Assembly: GCA_037975125.1 (NCBI GenBank) | Contig: JAJQOW010000199.1 | Location: 1 to 64,000, forward strand | DNA length: 64,000 bases | Source of the DNA: Latrodectus hesperus | Lineage: Eukaryota; Arthropoda; Arachnida; Araneae; Theridiidae | Reading direction: 5' to 3' | Shown here: positions 35,438 to 49,681 of the stretch, in pieces | Layout: each line of letters opens with the position of its first letter | Numbering within the stretch: the first letter of the stretch is position 1 | Program-made: the position numbers and the translations under genes | Notes under the pieces: model-generated | Told to the model about the DNA's origin: nothing | The model's input: the letters and a program-made list of their open reading frames with translations, nothing else | Database searches by the model: none

Positions 35438-35631
35438 TATTTGAAAAAATAAGTTCTTCAATTTTTAAAAATGAGAAAATTTACAAATTTATAAATTCCC
35501 TCATTCATATGTAAAAAGATTTAAAGACTCAGTATCACATTTCCTTCTGATTTCTGTGTTTTAATAAAGATATTAACATAAATGAGAATAAAATATCACG
35601 TGTAAAAAATTGCGGGCGAAATTAAATAATA

Positions 35632-36291
35632 ATAATAATTATTTTTCGAAATATGAAGGAAAAGCAAACTAGTTTACTTATATCTTAGCACCCTATCAAA
35701 CACAAATAGAAAATTTATTTGTATTTTATATGGTGCTAAATCGCATCATTAACATTTATTTTTTCGCAGATATGGTCACAGGATGAAATGGAATAAAATG
35801 CCATGGTAAGATTAATTTTACTAAATAAATTGTTTTGACACTTTTTTTATGGTTTAATTATAAATTTATATTTCAAGTTTTTTTTTTATTCCCAATGCCA
35901 AAATTAAAATTTTTATCAATCAAAAGGAAAAATTGCTTAAAACATTTTTGGCACATATGAATTGTTTTATGAAGCTTTGGATGTTATGTAATTTTCAATA
36001 AAATTGCAGTTTATTTTACAATGTATAGACTGTATAAGAAAATCGTTTAAGTCTGCAGTTTTCTTATACAGTCTATACATTGTCTATTTTTTAAATTCTA
36101 AATTAGATAAATCACAAGCTGTAAATATAGAACATCTGTAGCTCAATTTAAGAGAACAACTTCTTTATTTGAAAAAAATAAGTTCTTCGATTTTCATAAA
36201 TGAGAAAATTTACAAATAATTTATAAATTTCCTCATTTATATGTATAAAAGATTTAAAGACTCAGCATCACATTTCCTACTGATTTCTGTG
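35632..36291. repeat. Small tandem duplication, unit 2 (uninterrupted)
   Basis: Begins ATAATTATTTTTCGAAATATG, ends near GATTTCTGTG, and lacks both transposons. It provides empty sites for both: TTTTTTATGGTTTAATT at about 35843-35859, and a TA at 36166-36167. It contains the perfect hairpin 36018-36083, which is absent from unit 1. Confidence 0.8.
36018..36083. repeat. Perfect 25 bp inverted repeat with 16 nt loop
   Basis: Arms 36018-36042 and 36059-36083 are exact reverse complements. In unit 1 (about 33705-33755) only the right-hand arrangement exists. Here the left arm and loop look like an inverted copy of that sequence, as produced by template switching during replication. Confidence 0.92.
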
Positions 36292-39200
36292 TAATTATAT
36301 CTTGTAGTATACACGAGTTTTTTTAAAAAAAAGCTTTAATTAAAAAACAGCAGAAATAATTTTTTTTTTTATTCAGTGTGTAGATTGTCTATCTTTTAAA
36401 TAAAAAATTATTCTTATATAAATCGCAAGCTCCCTATACAATAAATATCTGTAATACGATTCAAAGTATAACTAGTTTATTTAAGAAAACTATTTTAGTT
36501 TTCATCAATGTGGAAATTTATAAATACAGAATTTAATAAATTTTCTCAGTTATGTGTACCAAATATTTTAGAAAAAACTTTGTATTTTATACAAGAAAAA
36601 TATGCTAAGTTTTAGAAAGGTAAGTTAAAAAAAATGAGTAAAAATATTCAATCAGATAAACTTGCAAACTAGATAAATTTTTTGCATTATTTACATCGCC
36701 AAGTCACTGAATCACAGCCAAAATCTTCTGGAACCGTCGATCGGGGCTTTAACTCGAGACAATAGTCCCTAACACTTCCTGTACACAGTTGACAATGCTC
36801 GTCACGAAATTTACTGGAAGTATTTTTTTTTAGAATATAATTATTGATGGATACAAGCAAATACAGACTTTTTCTGAAAAATTTCTGATTACAAACACTT
36901 GTCATCTGCTTTATTTGTGACATGTAAGTGTGATTTGATATCATATAAATATTTTAAACAATGAAAACTTGCCGATACAGAATTTCTTTTAAAATATTTT
37001 ATTTTAATCATGAAAAAATTGACATTTTAAAAATAATCTTGTATAGTGCTGCCAGGAATAGATCTACAGCCAAGCTATGAAGTTAATTCAATAATATCAG
37101 CGTGAATTAATTTAGGGATCTAAAACATTATGTACCACCACCAGCCGAAATCACAAGTTGAGTACAATAAAGCTAAATCAATACCATGAATAACTATGCT
37201 TTTACAATGGCTTAATTTTTTGTTAAACATTAATGTTTTTTAAAAAAACACTTAATGCAGTTGAATCAAGCAGGTGTGAGCAAAAGAAAAACCACACACA
37301 TTATACACTATATCAATAACACATGCAGCATTTTTTCTTAAAATGTTAGAATATTTATTAATTGAAAAGTTTCACACACATTATAATAATGTATTTACGT
37401 TACATTTACAATGGATTTTTCAAATTTAATGGAAAACCTATGTTACAAGTCTTCCAATACTTTTAAATGAGAAAAACATAGTATATGAAACATAATTGAA
37501 ATAAACTAAATTTCAACTTTAACTCAAATTTGATAAGTGAATAACTTTTAATTTGATAACAACTTTAAAAATATTTACTTTTAAAAATAACATTCCATAA
37601 AAGATTCAAGGGTATGAAAAGTTCAAAGTCTGAACATCAAAACTGAAAATATGTGTATATGTACTAACAAAACCATTCTGGTGCAAAAATCTACCGTTTT
37701 AGCTTATTTGGTATTGCTGCAAAATAAACTAGAGTAATTGTTTGGATTTACTCAAAAGTGAATCAGAAAAGATGGGAATAATCATGCTAGCAGAAAATTT
37801 ATGATAGTGGTATCAACATTCTATTAATTTTTGTTAATGTAATAAAATATAAATGACAAGACATTGAAATAATTTCAAAAATTTGTTTAAGTTACATTCA
37901 AACTGACATTAATTTTTATACCCTCAGAAGATTATCAGTCTGAACTTTGTAAAAATTTGCTGCTCATCACGTAAAAAGGACTTCATTAGTTCACAATGAA
38001 AACTGTTCTTTTTCCTGGAAACAAATTTATTTTTTACAAAAATATCAGAAATTTTTAAAAAATATATAAAATCTAAATTATGTTTATTGAATTATGTAGC
38101 CTTAATACCAATACACGAGCCAAATATATAATGCTGAATAAATTTCAAAATAAATGTAGGGATACAAGTCATTTTGTGCCAAAACACAATTGGCTATTTT
38201 TGACATTACCCCATATCAGACAATCCTAACTGCACAAATATATATATATACATATATATTCTGACTGGACAATATATTATGCAGTTTCAAAATATTTGGA
38301 TTGGATGATATATTTCGAAAATTTGATATCCTATATTTGTAATTAATAGGCGATTGGTAATTCAATTTTGTTTTAAAATAAATACTTAAAATTCCTCTTG
38401 AATAAAAATAATAAATATTGAACAGCTGGAAGCTCATGGAATTATCCTCACAATCATAAAACTATGGACTAGTTCAACTGTAATTCTTATCCTTTTCTGT
38501 CATTTCGAGAAAAAAATTGGATAAATGTTCACAATCATAATGCTTGTCATTTGCTAAGTTTTTGGTGTTTGCACCTTTATAGGCTTCAAATTTTCATGGA
38601 ATCAAAGATATAATTTATACAGATGTCTTTTTATTTAGGGAATTAATAGTTCTTCTTGTAAATTTAACGTCTTACGTCGAATGCTGTATACCAGAAGCAA
38701 AGACATCTTTTCACTAATAGAGGCCATATAAGAAATAGGCAGTAGTAAAAGATTTTGCACATAAATTGATATATCTATAAATTACACTTTTATAAAAATA
38801 AATGTTAAATGATAACCATGATGCTGGTACTTAATTTTTCCTTTTTAAAATTATGTTATTGAATCCTCATTTAACATAGCTGATAATTTTTCAGAACAAG
38901 TAAGAATAATTTTTAAATATTTAAATAAGATATGCTTACATTTTTAACTCTTTTGCTTAAATATTTAAATAGTTATGTACGTTTTGAATATTCTTATAAT
39001 ACACTCATTTCCAAAAATTAAGTATTAAGATGTAAAATGCATAAAAAAACAATATAAAAAAAACAAAAATACTTCTTTCATTGACACAAAATTTGAAAAG
39101 AAAATTAAAACTTTCAAATGCTTTAACTTATGTAACATATAGGAGAAAGAAACAGTAGAGCAGTGCAGCTATATACACCAGTACAACTTATTTACAGTAG

Positions 39201-42200
39201 TATTATTCTGTGATGTAGTATTTTTATAACTTTATTATTATGAATTGAATTATGTTTGAATGCATCTTACAGCATAACATGATGATTAAAAATATTCTAC
39301 ATTTTTCTGGTGACCAGCGAAATTTCTTGTGAAACACCACTTTTTCAACTGCTGCTTTAGCATATAAGGAATTTTTAGAGAGAATTCTTAAATAAATATA
39401 TATACCAAATTTAGCTAAATATTTTTATGTGGCATTCAGTAAATATTACATATGCTATGTAAGATACATTGCTTAAAACATGGAGATTTTATGTAGGATG
39501 TATAAATAAGAATTATTCAATACAAGCTTAAAGCTATACTAAATCAGCTAATAATATACATTAAAAATATTTCTAAAATCTTTGATGTGAATTAAGCAAT
39601 GTAAATAAAATACATAATATAATGTTTCACAATGGTTTAATTTATAAACCATTATACTAAATCACACACTAATTTTGTTGTTTTTAAAAGTTAATAGTAA
39701 TTTCAGTGTGTGAACATATAATTATATATTTTAGTTGCTATTTTCTTACCTCTATGTATGTAGAATTTTTATAATTGGAGAAACTTATTTTATTTTTCAA
39801 TTATATATTACTTTTTTATTAATTTTCAAAATTTTGTTTATTTTTATATAATGAATACTACAAATTATACTGTTTATTAATTTTCCAGCACCAAATCATC
39901 TACACCTATAACTTTCCTATTTCAGATAATTTTCATGTTTACACAAATTATATAACTCATACCATAAAATATTTTTGATTAATAAGAAACAAGTATGATA
40001 ATTTTTTGATAAAATTTCACAAAAAAAAAGATATATCAATACTGAAATTTAAGTTAAAATATCTACTCATTTACTTTATTATTTAGTACTATTATTTATA
40101 TTGCAAATAATATCTCAAACTTTTATAAATTTTAGGAGTATAACAGACCTAAACCAATTCATAAAAATTTTTACTCTATAACCTAAAAGTGATTTTAAAT
40201 CATTGCAAGAATTTACTTTTGAAATGATAATTGAATCTGTAAACTGAGAAAGAATACAAGTTGCTTCAACTTTTGCACTTAAATGCATCATGAAAGTAAC
40301 TTCACTTGAGTATCCTGAAGTGGAAGTTATAAAATATGCATCAAAATTGCATTTATAAAACTTGCTTACTTTAATATGTGTGCATATTGACGAATAAAGA
40401 TGAAATTTTAAAAATGTGCAAAATACAAAATAGTATAAATATTAGGGCCATCTATGTTAAGTTCTCAGTTATCTCCTTTTCCAGATCAATAAATCAAGTA
40501 ATGTTCATTATGATATTATTTTCAACTTATTTTGATATAATTTGTATGTATTATGAGAGCTTTATCTACAAGATCTTCAGCTTTTCTAGGGGTCAATCCA
40601 GCAAGATATCTCCAGAGGAGAAACAAGGTGTAGAGAAACTTTCTGCTTCTAAAATTTTGTTATTCTTTAGGCAAACTACATTTTTTCTAAAAAGAAAATA
40701 TATAATCAAAAAATGAAGATCAAATTAATAGTGTTCTGGCCACCATTTCAAAAGTTTGATTTTGATGTCCACTTTTGGTATGGATGTTCATAATGGTTCA
40801 AAATCTGCTTTAAACTGCACATCTACAATTAGCCCTCATGTGAAAAAAGTCAATACCCCATAGAATAATTAGACTGATCATTAAGTCACTAATGCCCAGT
40901 GGGTAAAAATGCCTCTGTACGCAGATACAATTGCAAATCAAAGTTTTATTTGTCACACAAAATGTTTAATGATAAAAATGATAACTTAAAAATGAGGTAA
41001 AACTAATATTATTTAATATATTTATATCAAAAGGGTGATAACACTGACAAAATTAAATAATAAATCTTAAATTAACTCAAAAAATGGCATAAGCATGGAA
41101 CAAAAAAATTTTTTTTTTGGGCCTTAGGATACAAAAATGCAAAATACATTTAATGATTAGTGGGCCCTCATCACCTCTCTTAGATGTTGAGGAACTACTC
41201 CTACAAGCTCTTTTTTTAACGTCTCAGAATATTTTATATGAATCTGCGAAAAGTGTTCCCTCCTGAAAACCATATGTTGTACTTTTTCATTCATTACTTA
41301 CTTCCCTTTAACTGGTCAAAAATCGTTGGTTATTTCTTCGCTCTCTATGAGAAGGTTTCTTACACCCCCCGAAAACTGTCACAGCAGAGAATTTTGGAGG
41401 GGGATATCATTTTCTACTTTAATACCCTATGTAGGGTTGCATATATTTAGTAATTTGCTAGAATGAACTGTACATCCAAATAAATTTGATAAAAGTAAAA
41501 AAACATACCTCACATTTTTTTTTATTATTTTTAGAAAGTAAAAACAATAAATAACTATTTATGGTATAATTTAAAATGAATAAATTTTTCATTGTTTTCA
41601 TGTTAACTTGGTGAAAAATATGAAGTACAATGGATAACAATTACCCTTAAATCATTGTTATGGACTTTTTACGCTCTGTGTGATAGATTACTAAACGTAA
41701 TTTTAGCTTACTTAAAGTTGTTACGGCAGAAATTTATTAGCTAAATTATTTTTTCTCAACTCGAAAATTATCAATTTTAGATAAAATATCACTTGTCATA
41801 TATTTTGGGAAAAAAGTACATGAAAATTAATTTTATTGGTTGGTCTGTTTTATCTAATTTCAGTGCATTTACTGAGTAGTTTAAACTGTTATGGACAATT
41901 TTTTAAAACTTAAATAGAAGATTTGTTTATACGAGTTTAATACTTGAATTATTTTTCTATATTTTCTTAGCAATTGTGAATTGATATTCAGATATAATTA
42001 AAAATAAAAAGTAAAACAATCTTCATTCATTAATTTCCCAAAAGTGCAGAAATAATAAAATTATGATGAGTTACTTTCTTTTTGTGTTTGTGTGTGGACT
42101 TGTGATTCAGTTCCCTTAAAATAATATCTAACAACATACTAAGGCTTCCTTTTTTTCATTATAAAAGAGTATTTTTTATAAAATGTTTCCATTCGAAACA

Positions 42201-42808
42201 TAATAATACTACAAATATAAAATATTTATCATCTAGAATTCAAAGGGACTTTGTATAGGAGAATATAGTCTCTTAATTAAAAACTTGAATCTTAATAGAG
42301 AATTTTAAATTTTCTTTGCATATTTATTCTTTTTTAATTTATAAGATACTTATTTTACTATTGCTAAAAAAATATTCCAATTATATTCTTATGAAAAATT
42401 TTCTTTTCTTTAAATAAGAAATTATATACAGTTTAAATCTGAACTCCTTTTTCATGCTTATTTTCTTTTTAGAATTTCATTTATTAGATTTTAAATTTGC
42501 ATTTTAGAACTTTTAAACATCAAAAATTGATTGGAAAATGTTTATAGATTTACTTAGGATTTTTATTGATATAAATCTCCACATTTCTCAAAAGAAAATG
42601 TGTTCGATAATAAAAGTTTTTCTTTATTGAAAATAAAAAAATTAGGAGTTTTGTACCGTACTATTGAATCAGTGTAAATATTATATAAAGTTTTGAACGA
42701 AATTTTCAATTTTTGAATGTCATTGGAATATCACTGACATGATCTTGATTTTGGGGTTATATGATCTTTAATTTCTCAATATTTTAAAGAGATCCAATGG
42801 GTAGTAAA
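36292..42808. other. Unique AT-rich intergenic region
   Basis: About 6.5 kb separating the duplicated blocks. It has long A/T runs and a short (TA)n near 38239-38258. No known domain was found in any frame. Two open frames were considered: 36687-36944 on the minus strand (85 codons, six Cys including HCQLC and the end FGCDSVTWRCK) and 40378-40716 on the plus strand (112 codons, hydrophobic and AT-driven). Neither resembles a family I know. Untranslated exon or 3' UTR sequence cannot be excluded. Confidence 0.5.
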
Positions 42809-44480
42809 TTAGTGACAAATATTTGAATATTTTAGGAGTTATCTGTAACTTCTATTGTACAATAAAACAGTATAATATTAACAATTTGATAGAAAGAAAT
42901 TAATGCAAAACAAGTTTTGCTTATCAAATCATGTAAGACTGTAGGAATCCAAATTGTATAAAAATTATAAACTTGATAAGCATTTTACTTTTACATAAGT
43001 AATGTATAATTTTGAAAAGAAAATTTCCGAAGACTAATTTATTTTAAATATTTAAAAATTAAAAACTACAAAAACTAAGGGAAAGCTGCCAAGGGAAAAC
43101 TACAAATATGAAATTAATCAAATTTAATTTCTTTAACTACATGTTCTACATTTTATTTTTTTGAAATAAAATCACAAAGTTAAATTTATTTTAATTTCTC
43201 TTATTGTGTACTATATTATTGTTAATACTAATAAAGTAAATAATGGTTTTGCAAATAATTATTGTGTCTGATAATTTCTATTCATTTTTATCTTCTTTTG
43301 TAAAAATTATCTTGATATGTTTTTCAAAATACAAAGACATTTATATATAAAATGCAAGAACATATTTGTACATTTGAAACATTTTTTGAGATAGGACGAG
43401 CTTACAAAAAATTTTATTTTAATTTTTTTATTTTCAATTTTTATTTCATTTCATTAACATTCCACATGTTGAATTTTAGAAATTTATATATCAAGAATTA
43501 AAATCAAAAAATAATGGAAATAGGAAAAGTAATAATTTTTTTAATTGATAGGATATAATTTTAAAGATTTGAAAATTTAAAAAGTTATAATTGTTGTAAG
43601 CATATATTTTTCCATTCTTCAATATATTTAATAATAGTTTAGAAAAACGTTAATGCTTTTTAAATTATCAAAAAATTTTTAAGTGGGAAAAGTTGTTTTT
43701 GTATGAAAAGATTCTTACTTTTTTGTTTGAAATTTAAAGTATACCTGCAAATCTAAACTAATCAGTATTATAAACTTTATTGATAATATTCACAATATAT
43801 TGAGATTTTCAATTTTAAGTTTGTGTGTCTTCACATAACTAATATATGCCTAAACTTTGTTGCTATTATTTAATATAATTTATTTTTACCAATACAAATA
43901 ACATTATATTCTTGCAGAAAAGTAGCTTATAATTTAAATATTCTAATCTTACTTTATATTAAATGGGAACTATTTGCGAAGTTTATATTCATTTGTATTT
44001 TAAAAAAAATATGAAATAATTATTGCAGAATTTGAACAACTACTTAATTTATTTAGAAACTTATGTATCATTTACAACTGATTTTTTTTTATAATTTCTA
44101 CAGTTAATTTCCATATTTTTTTTTATCAAATTTAACATTTTTATGCTATCTGAATCTTGTTATGAATAATGCAGACTGAGAAAAGAAAACTAAGCTTAAA
44201 TATTTCATGATTTCTTGTAATATATTTTAAATTACTATTTCATTCAGATGTTTTCGCCTGAGTGAATGTTCATTGTTTTTATATCTTTAATTCTTAAAAA
44301 CCTTCACCATTACTTTTTAATGACACAGTCGATCCTATATTGAACACACAATTTTATATTTAAAAGATAAATGTGACGGATTAATTTTTTTGTTCAAACA
44401 AGAAGAGTTAGGAAGATTTTAAAACCATTTTGCAACACTAATTTATGTAGTTAAGATTATCAAATTTAAAAATCTCGTTT
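42809..44480. other. AT-rich left part of copy B
   Basis: Homologous to about 1-1641 with many indels. A short insert of about 40 bp at 43077-43115 is not in copy A. No gene was seen. Confidence 0.6.
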
Positions 44481-44493
44481 TGTATCTAATATT

Positions 44494-45310
44494 CTTCTTC
44501 TTCTTAGAATTGGGTTTGTATGTCATTGGGCACCTCTGCTTTTATCAGCATTTTGTACCATTAACTCCAAACCTTCCTAGTTCCTAGTTCCATTTGCTTG
44601 GGTCACCCACTTTATTAATAAAGTCCGATAACCCTTTAATGGAGTCTAGGTGTAACTCTCTAGTATGGATGATGCCTAAAGAGGTTAATCTAGGGAGGGC
44701 AAGAGCCTCGCATTCGTAAATGACATGCTCTGCCGTTTCCTCTTGCGTATGACATTTCCAGCAGATAGGGTCTTGCTGAAACAGTCCCATCTGGTCAGAA
44801 AGTCAGACATGCTAGGGATAGCTTCCAGACTTTCACCAGAAGAAGATGGTTTGGAGGTCATTTCTACCTCAAGCGAAGGATTCATTGCTGCCCCTTTACA
44901 AGAATGCCTCTGAGTTCCCTTGTCTTTTTCAGCAAGGTCTACTTCAGAGGCTTCACATGCAAATGCAGAAAGGTTTGTTATTACTTGTGTCTTTACAGCC
45001 ACAAGATAACAATTAAAAAGCTCAGGTAATATAAGTCCACCCAGCATTGCCTGAGTTACTGGGCAAGGCAAATTACTCTACAAGTTCGCCAGGCAACTGG
45101 AGGCTCCGTTAAGACACCAATTCCGCAATGCCAACTAGCCCTAGGCACAGAATGCATAACACCAAGGTTTATGGGAGCTGGTTCGCAACCTCTGATTCTA
45201 TATTCAAGGCTATCCTGTCATTCCTACAGGACATTCGGCTATCCATCCATGCCGACGCGCCTGGTGGCTGCTCAAGCCCTAGGAAGGTACACATACCCCC
45301 TGGTTCCAGG
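44494..45310 (-). mobile_element. Internally deleted 817 bp derivative of the non-LTR family
   Basis: Flanked by a perfect 13 bp target duplication TGTATCTAATATT (44481-44493 and 45311-45323). Copy A has the empty site near 1642-1654. It keeps the exact 5' end of the full-length copy (CCTGGAACCAGGGGG), the leader and the first ~70 codons of ORF1 (about 45010-44800). It then jumps at about 44790 to the last 68 codons of ORF2 (zinc-type CWKCHTQEETAEHVIYEC), the 3' UTR and the (GAA)n-type tail. About 4.15 kb is missing relative to 19617-24600. The chimeric frame 44685-45071 reads through the junction out of frame with RNase H. It was inserted in this shortened form or deleted afterwards; complete ends favour the former. 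Confidence 0.9.
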
Positions 45311-45417
45311 TGTATCTAATATTGGTCGTTTTAACGATTATTATTTGCTGAACAAACGTGTTAATAATTAGTTGTTTAAAAATAATGTTATTATATATTA
45401 ATTACTTATATAAATGT

Positions 45418-45558
45418 TGTCGTATGGCAGCAACATGGGGCGTGCTGCTCCACTTTTCCAACTGAACAATATTATTGGTGTGGAGTCCAACTTCCTCAGT
45501 ACACACATGCCATAGATACTCATTTATAAGGTGGGCAACCATTCACACCTAAATATTG
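45418..45558 (-). mobile_element. tRNA-derived SINE, family 2, copy B remnant
   Basis: Same insertion as 1738-1941. It retains the tail end and the GTGGGCAACCATTCACACC segment missing from copy A. It is then cut off, and the sequence continues with DNA matching about 4395 of copy A. Confidence 0.7.
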
Positions 45559-48500
45559 AAATATACTAATTGAATTCATGTTTTATCTCAGAAGATATTC
45601 AATTGAAATTTATATTTATGAAGAATTTCATTTGCTTCAATTAATAAACTTTACATAATTGCAAATTGTGTCCGTCCATTTCTTAATAACATATCTAAAC
45701 GTTTTAAAAGATTTCTAATGTTTCAAAAACTTTTTAAAATAATGTTTCTTACCAGCTTTTAATAAATTTAAATATTGGTATTAATTTGAATGACTATTAG
45801 CGAAAACAGATTTTCTATTTCTATTAAAAAAAGCTTAACAGAAATATTAAGGATGAATACAATGTATGCAGTATACATTTAAATATTTAGGAATGTGACA
45901 ATCACTTCAAACCAAGAGAAGTGATAAGAGGGGCCAATGTGTTTGGCAAAGACCTGGAAGAACTATTGTGGTCCTTTTGATAAAATTTAAACTAATATCA
46001 ACAACAGTTCAAACAGTTTTTTAAACCGATCCTTTGTCATAATTGCATTGTAATAATGTTCTTGAACAAGAAAGTCCATCAGTTACAACACAAAAATGGG
46101 ATAAAATTACTTGTTCAGACCGTTAAGGAAAATAAGCTGTTACAAAATACAATTAAGAGCACAATTTAATAAATTTATGGAAATTGATCAATATTTTATC
46201 AAAACATCTCATATCAGAACCATGGATTAACCTCGGTAAGGTAAGTAATAAAATTATTCTTGTTTTCTAACAGAATACCATGGTTTAAAATTACTTATAA
46301 CTGCTATAATATGAGCAGCATTTTCAATCTATCCAATAAATTTGAAAACTGATACCGAAATTTTGATACTCAACAAATACTTTAATGTTTTGTTTTAACA
46401 TATGTTGCATTAGAGATACAAGTTCTTATAGTCTGGTAATTTATTATTGCTCAAACCAAGTACCATTTGTGAATTAACAATTGATTCATTTTATTTGAGT
46501 AATAACCTGTAAATAATAACTGGTTGAATAAAAAAATATGTAACACATATCCCCATTTTGCCTTTGTAAGAGCAATTTTCAACAGTAATTTTAGCTAAAA
46601 TTTTATTGTTTCTTTCAAGATTTCATTGTTTATAGTTACTGATTTTCATACTTGTAGAAAATTGTAATAAATTTTCATTGTAATTATCTTGATCTTTTAA
46701 ATAAGTAGCAAAAAGATTATGAATTTTTGTTTTTAACCACCTTTTATCAAATGATTTATCCTTATTATGGCTATGTTTTGTTAGTAATTTCTTAATATTT
46801 GAATGCGCAAACTTCAGTGTTAAATATCCTATGGTTTAGTTACAAAGCATGCTAAAAACTCAATTTATTAACCTATTGAAAAGATGAAAGGTGGAGTCAA
46901 CTTTCCCGAACTAAAAATTAAACTTCAACCTTAGGAGCATGAAGCGATATTATTACACCACTGGGCTTCAAGTAAACCTTCCTATTGTTTTGTGAAAAAT
47001 TAGATTCAATACTGATTAAATATTTTCAAGTGATATCTATCATTTTTTTTCTTAAATCAAATAATGCAACAAAATAATTTAGTAATAAAGTTTTTAAATA
47101 GAATATAAATCAGACGGAATGCTGATTTTGTTTCTATCAAGAAAATTTACATTTATATTTTTCTCATGTTCAATTTGATCATGAAATAAGATTGTATATA
47201 TGTGGAATCTCTTTACTCTCCCAAGGTTGAAAGAACCAGTAGAATTTATCATGTACGTTCACCCTCGGTATTAGGGTAAAAATCCTAGAAAGGCAATATT
47301 TTTGTTGATAAAATAATTACTTATGTTTAAAATTTGATACTTACGCATGTAAAAAAAAGTAACTTGCATTAATTATCCTGCTCTTCAGTTAAATGAATTT
47401 CTTTATTAGTTTTTGAAAAATTTTAATTTTTTTGAACAAAAGATTTGAAGGTTATTTATGAAGAAAATTTACAATATTCCTCCTCCTATGTTTAATTTTT
47501 TGCAGGATGATTGTATGTGTAGGTATGTTGGCCCTCTAGACTACTATTAATATCCTAGCGATGCAATGTTTGCACTTATATTAACACATTACATTATTAA
47601 CAAAAATAAATCCCAAATATTTTATTTCTATTCTAACAAGTGTTGAAGGTAATGTTTAAAAAAATCTCTCTATAGCTGAATAAATTGCTTTTAAAATCAA
47701 TTCACTGTTAACTTACAAGTAAAACTCTGCTCATGAGTTAAAATTTTCAGTTAAATTAATATATTTGGTTTTCTATTTTTAAATTATCAAACAATAAAAT
47801 AGCAATCAATGTTACTTCATGATAAATTAAACGTGTAGTAGTTAATGATAGTAGTTCACTAATATAATATTTTTTAATTTTACATTTTTAGTGTATGTAA
47901 TGATTATTGCTCTGTTTACACAAGGGTTACTTTTCTTTATATACCAGAAAGTTGATTTAGAAATACTTAAAGGTACATTAAATTAAAAATAAAAAAAGCT
48001 TTACATGGTTAATTTATATTATTTTTATTTAAAATTAATTTACTGCACATATTATAATTCTGTGACATAGCATAAGTTAATGATTTCATTAATGAAATGT
48101 ACTTAATATAAGGGTGCCTAAATTAAAGTTATACGCAATTTGCTTTCATTAACATCTAATACAATGCAAGTATCAAGCATGTTATATAAAGAATTCTTAA
48201 TAAATATATTTCTAAAAGTTAAATCTTTTATTTTAAAACTAAATGGAAAAAGTTAGTTTTATAATCGCTCAATTTTACTAATTTAATTACACATTCTGAG
48301 AATTATGTTAAAAATATTTTGTTTTAATCTTTGCTGATCTCTAATAATAAAATGGAACAGATAAGCACAAAATAGATTTGTTTATCACAATATGGAACAT
48401 AACTGGTAGAGGAGAAAAATATCTCTTGAGATATGATATAAAAAGTGTCTTTAAAGGAAATGATTACTAAGAATCATAATCTATTTAGTATATTGTAAAG

Positions 48501-49681
48501 GTTTTACCTTTCTGAAATAAATTTCACCATGATTGAATTATTTGGAAAGCTAAAAATAATTCAGATAAAACACCATATAGCTTACATAATAAAATTTATT
48601 AATTATTGCTCAAAAATATTAAGTTATTTTAATTGGAATATATGAGATTCCCTTGAACATTTTGGTTGTACAATCAGCTGGATCTCAAAATAACATTTAA
48701 TGAGATTCACAGAAGACAAGTGAAGTATTTAGATCATGATGACATATACAGCCACAGGTACTGATAATTGCATGCAGGACTTTTCCCCAGAGGCGCAGCC
48801 CAATGTTAAATCGTAAATCAAAATAATCCAGTTATAATTTGAAATAGGCTTCGATTCCATTTTATATTATTTATTGAACATGCAACTGTATATAAGAATA
48901 TATAAAATGAAATAAGAGATTTAAAAAATCATTACTAGGCCTTCCAAACTACTTGTAGGATACTCACATTTTAGTTTATACACTTTAGCTGATCAGCTTA
49001 TATTGTATTTAAGATAACAAACAATATATGGAACCAAAGCCTGTTCTCAATTTCCCATGTGATATAAACATTCAAGTCTCTCATAGTTTTGCCTATATAT
49101 TGTGTTGTCATTTAAGATTTTTTAATCAGTTTTGCTATACTTGAGAATATTCTTTTTTCTTACCTTTTTGTAGAGTTTTGATGTTCATTTAAGTTGAAAA
49201 AATTTATAAAAAGCATTCAAAGAAAAAATGTAATAAAAGAGACCATAAGTGAGAATTATTCCCAAGAGATAATTGTTTTTAATGTTTGAAAGCAAAATCT
49301 TATTTTCTTTCAAAAACTTATATCAATTTTGTCGTTTCTGTTTTATACATAAGAACATTATGCTTTTCTTATAAATTTGTAACAATTATAAATCAAATAA
49401 AAATTTATCTAAAACAAATTTCAATAAATAATTATCTTTTCCCAGAGAGAATGGATTGTTTATATGTGGCAATGTATCATACTAACCAAATACGAAATTT
49501 ATAAATTTTATTTTTAATAACATGTTTCTATACATAATTGTGAGTAATTGAATATTTTCATTGACATAATCATAATGATTAATTGCAGTTCATAGTTCAT
49601 AAATATCTAAATTTATAGTTTATAAATATCAAGAGAAAGCTTTAATAAAATTTATCAAGCTTGATTTATCCAAGTACTTAC
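45559..49681. other. AT-rich non-coding DNA of copy B
   Basis: Homologous to about 4395-8669. It includes the empty site of the 5308-5486 SINE at about 46457-46471. Identity to copy A jumps to near-complete after about 47520. No gene was recognised. Confidence 0.55.

Larger units (their letters stand above)
29157..35565. repeat. Small tandem duplication, unit 1 (split by two transposons)
   Basis: The pieces 29157-29448, 33544-33836 and 35438-35565 together match 35632-36291 in order. They are separated by a non-LTR element (29449-33543) and a mariner-like element (33837-35437). Both inserts are therefore younger than this duplication. Confidence 0.8.

Noticed and set aside
40378..40716. 112-codon frame in the unique spacer
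   Set aside because: Its composition reflects AT-rich DNA, and it shows no domain, no splice context and no second copy.
44685..45071. A 128-codon novel protein
   Set aside because: It is ORF1 of the non-LTR family read across the internal deletion into the wrong frame of RNase H.
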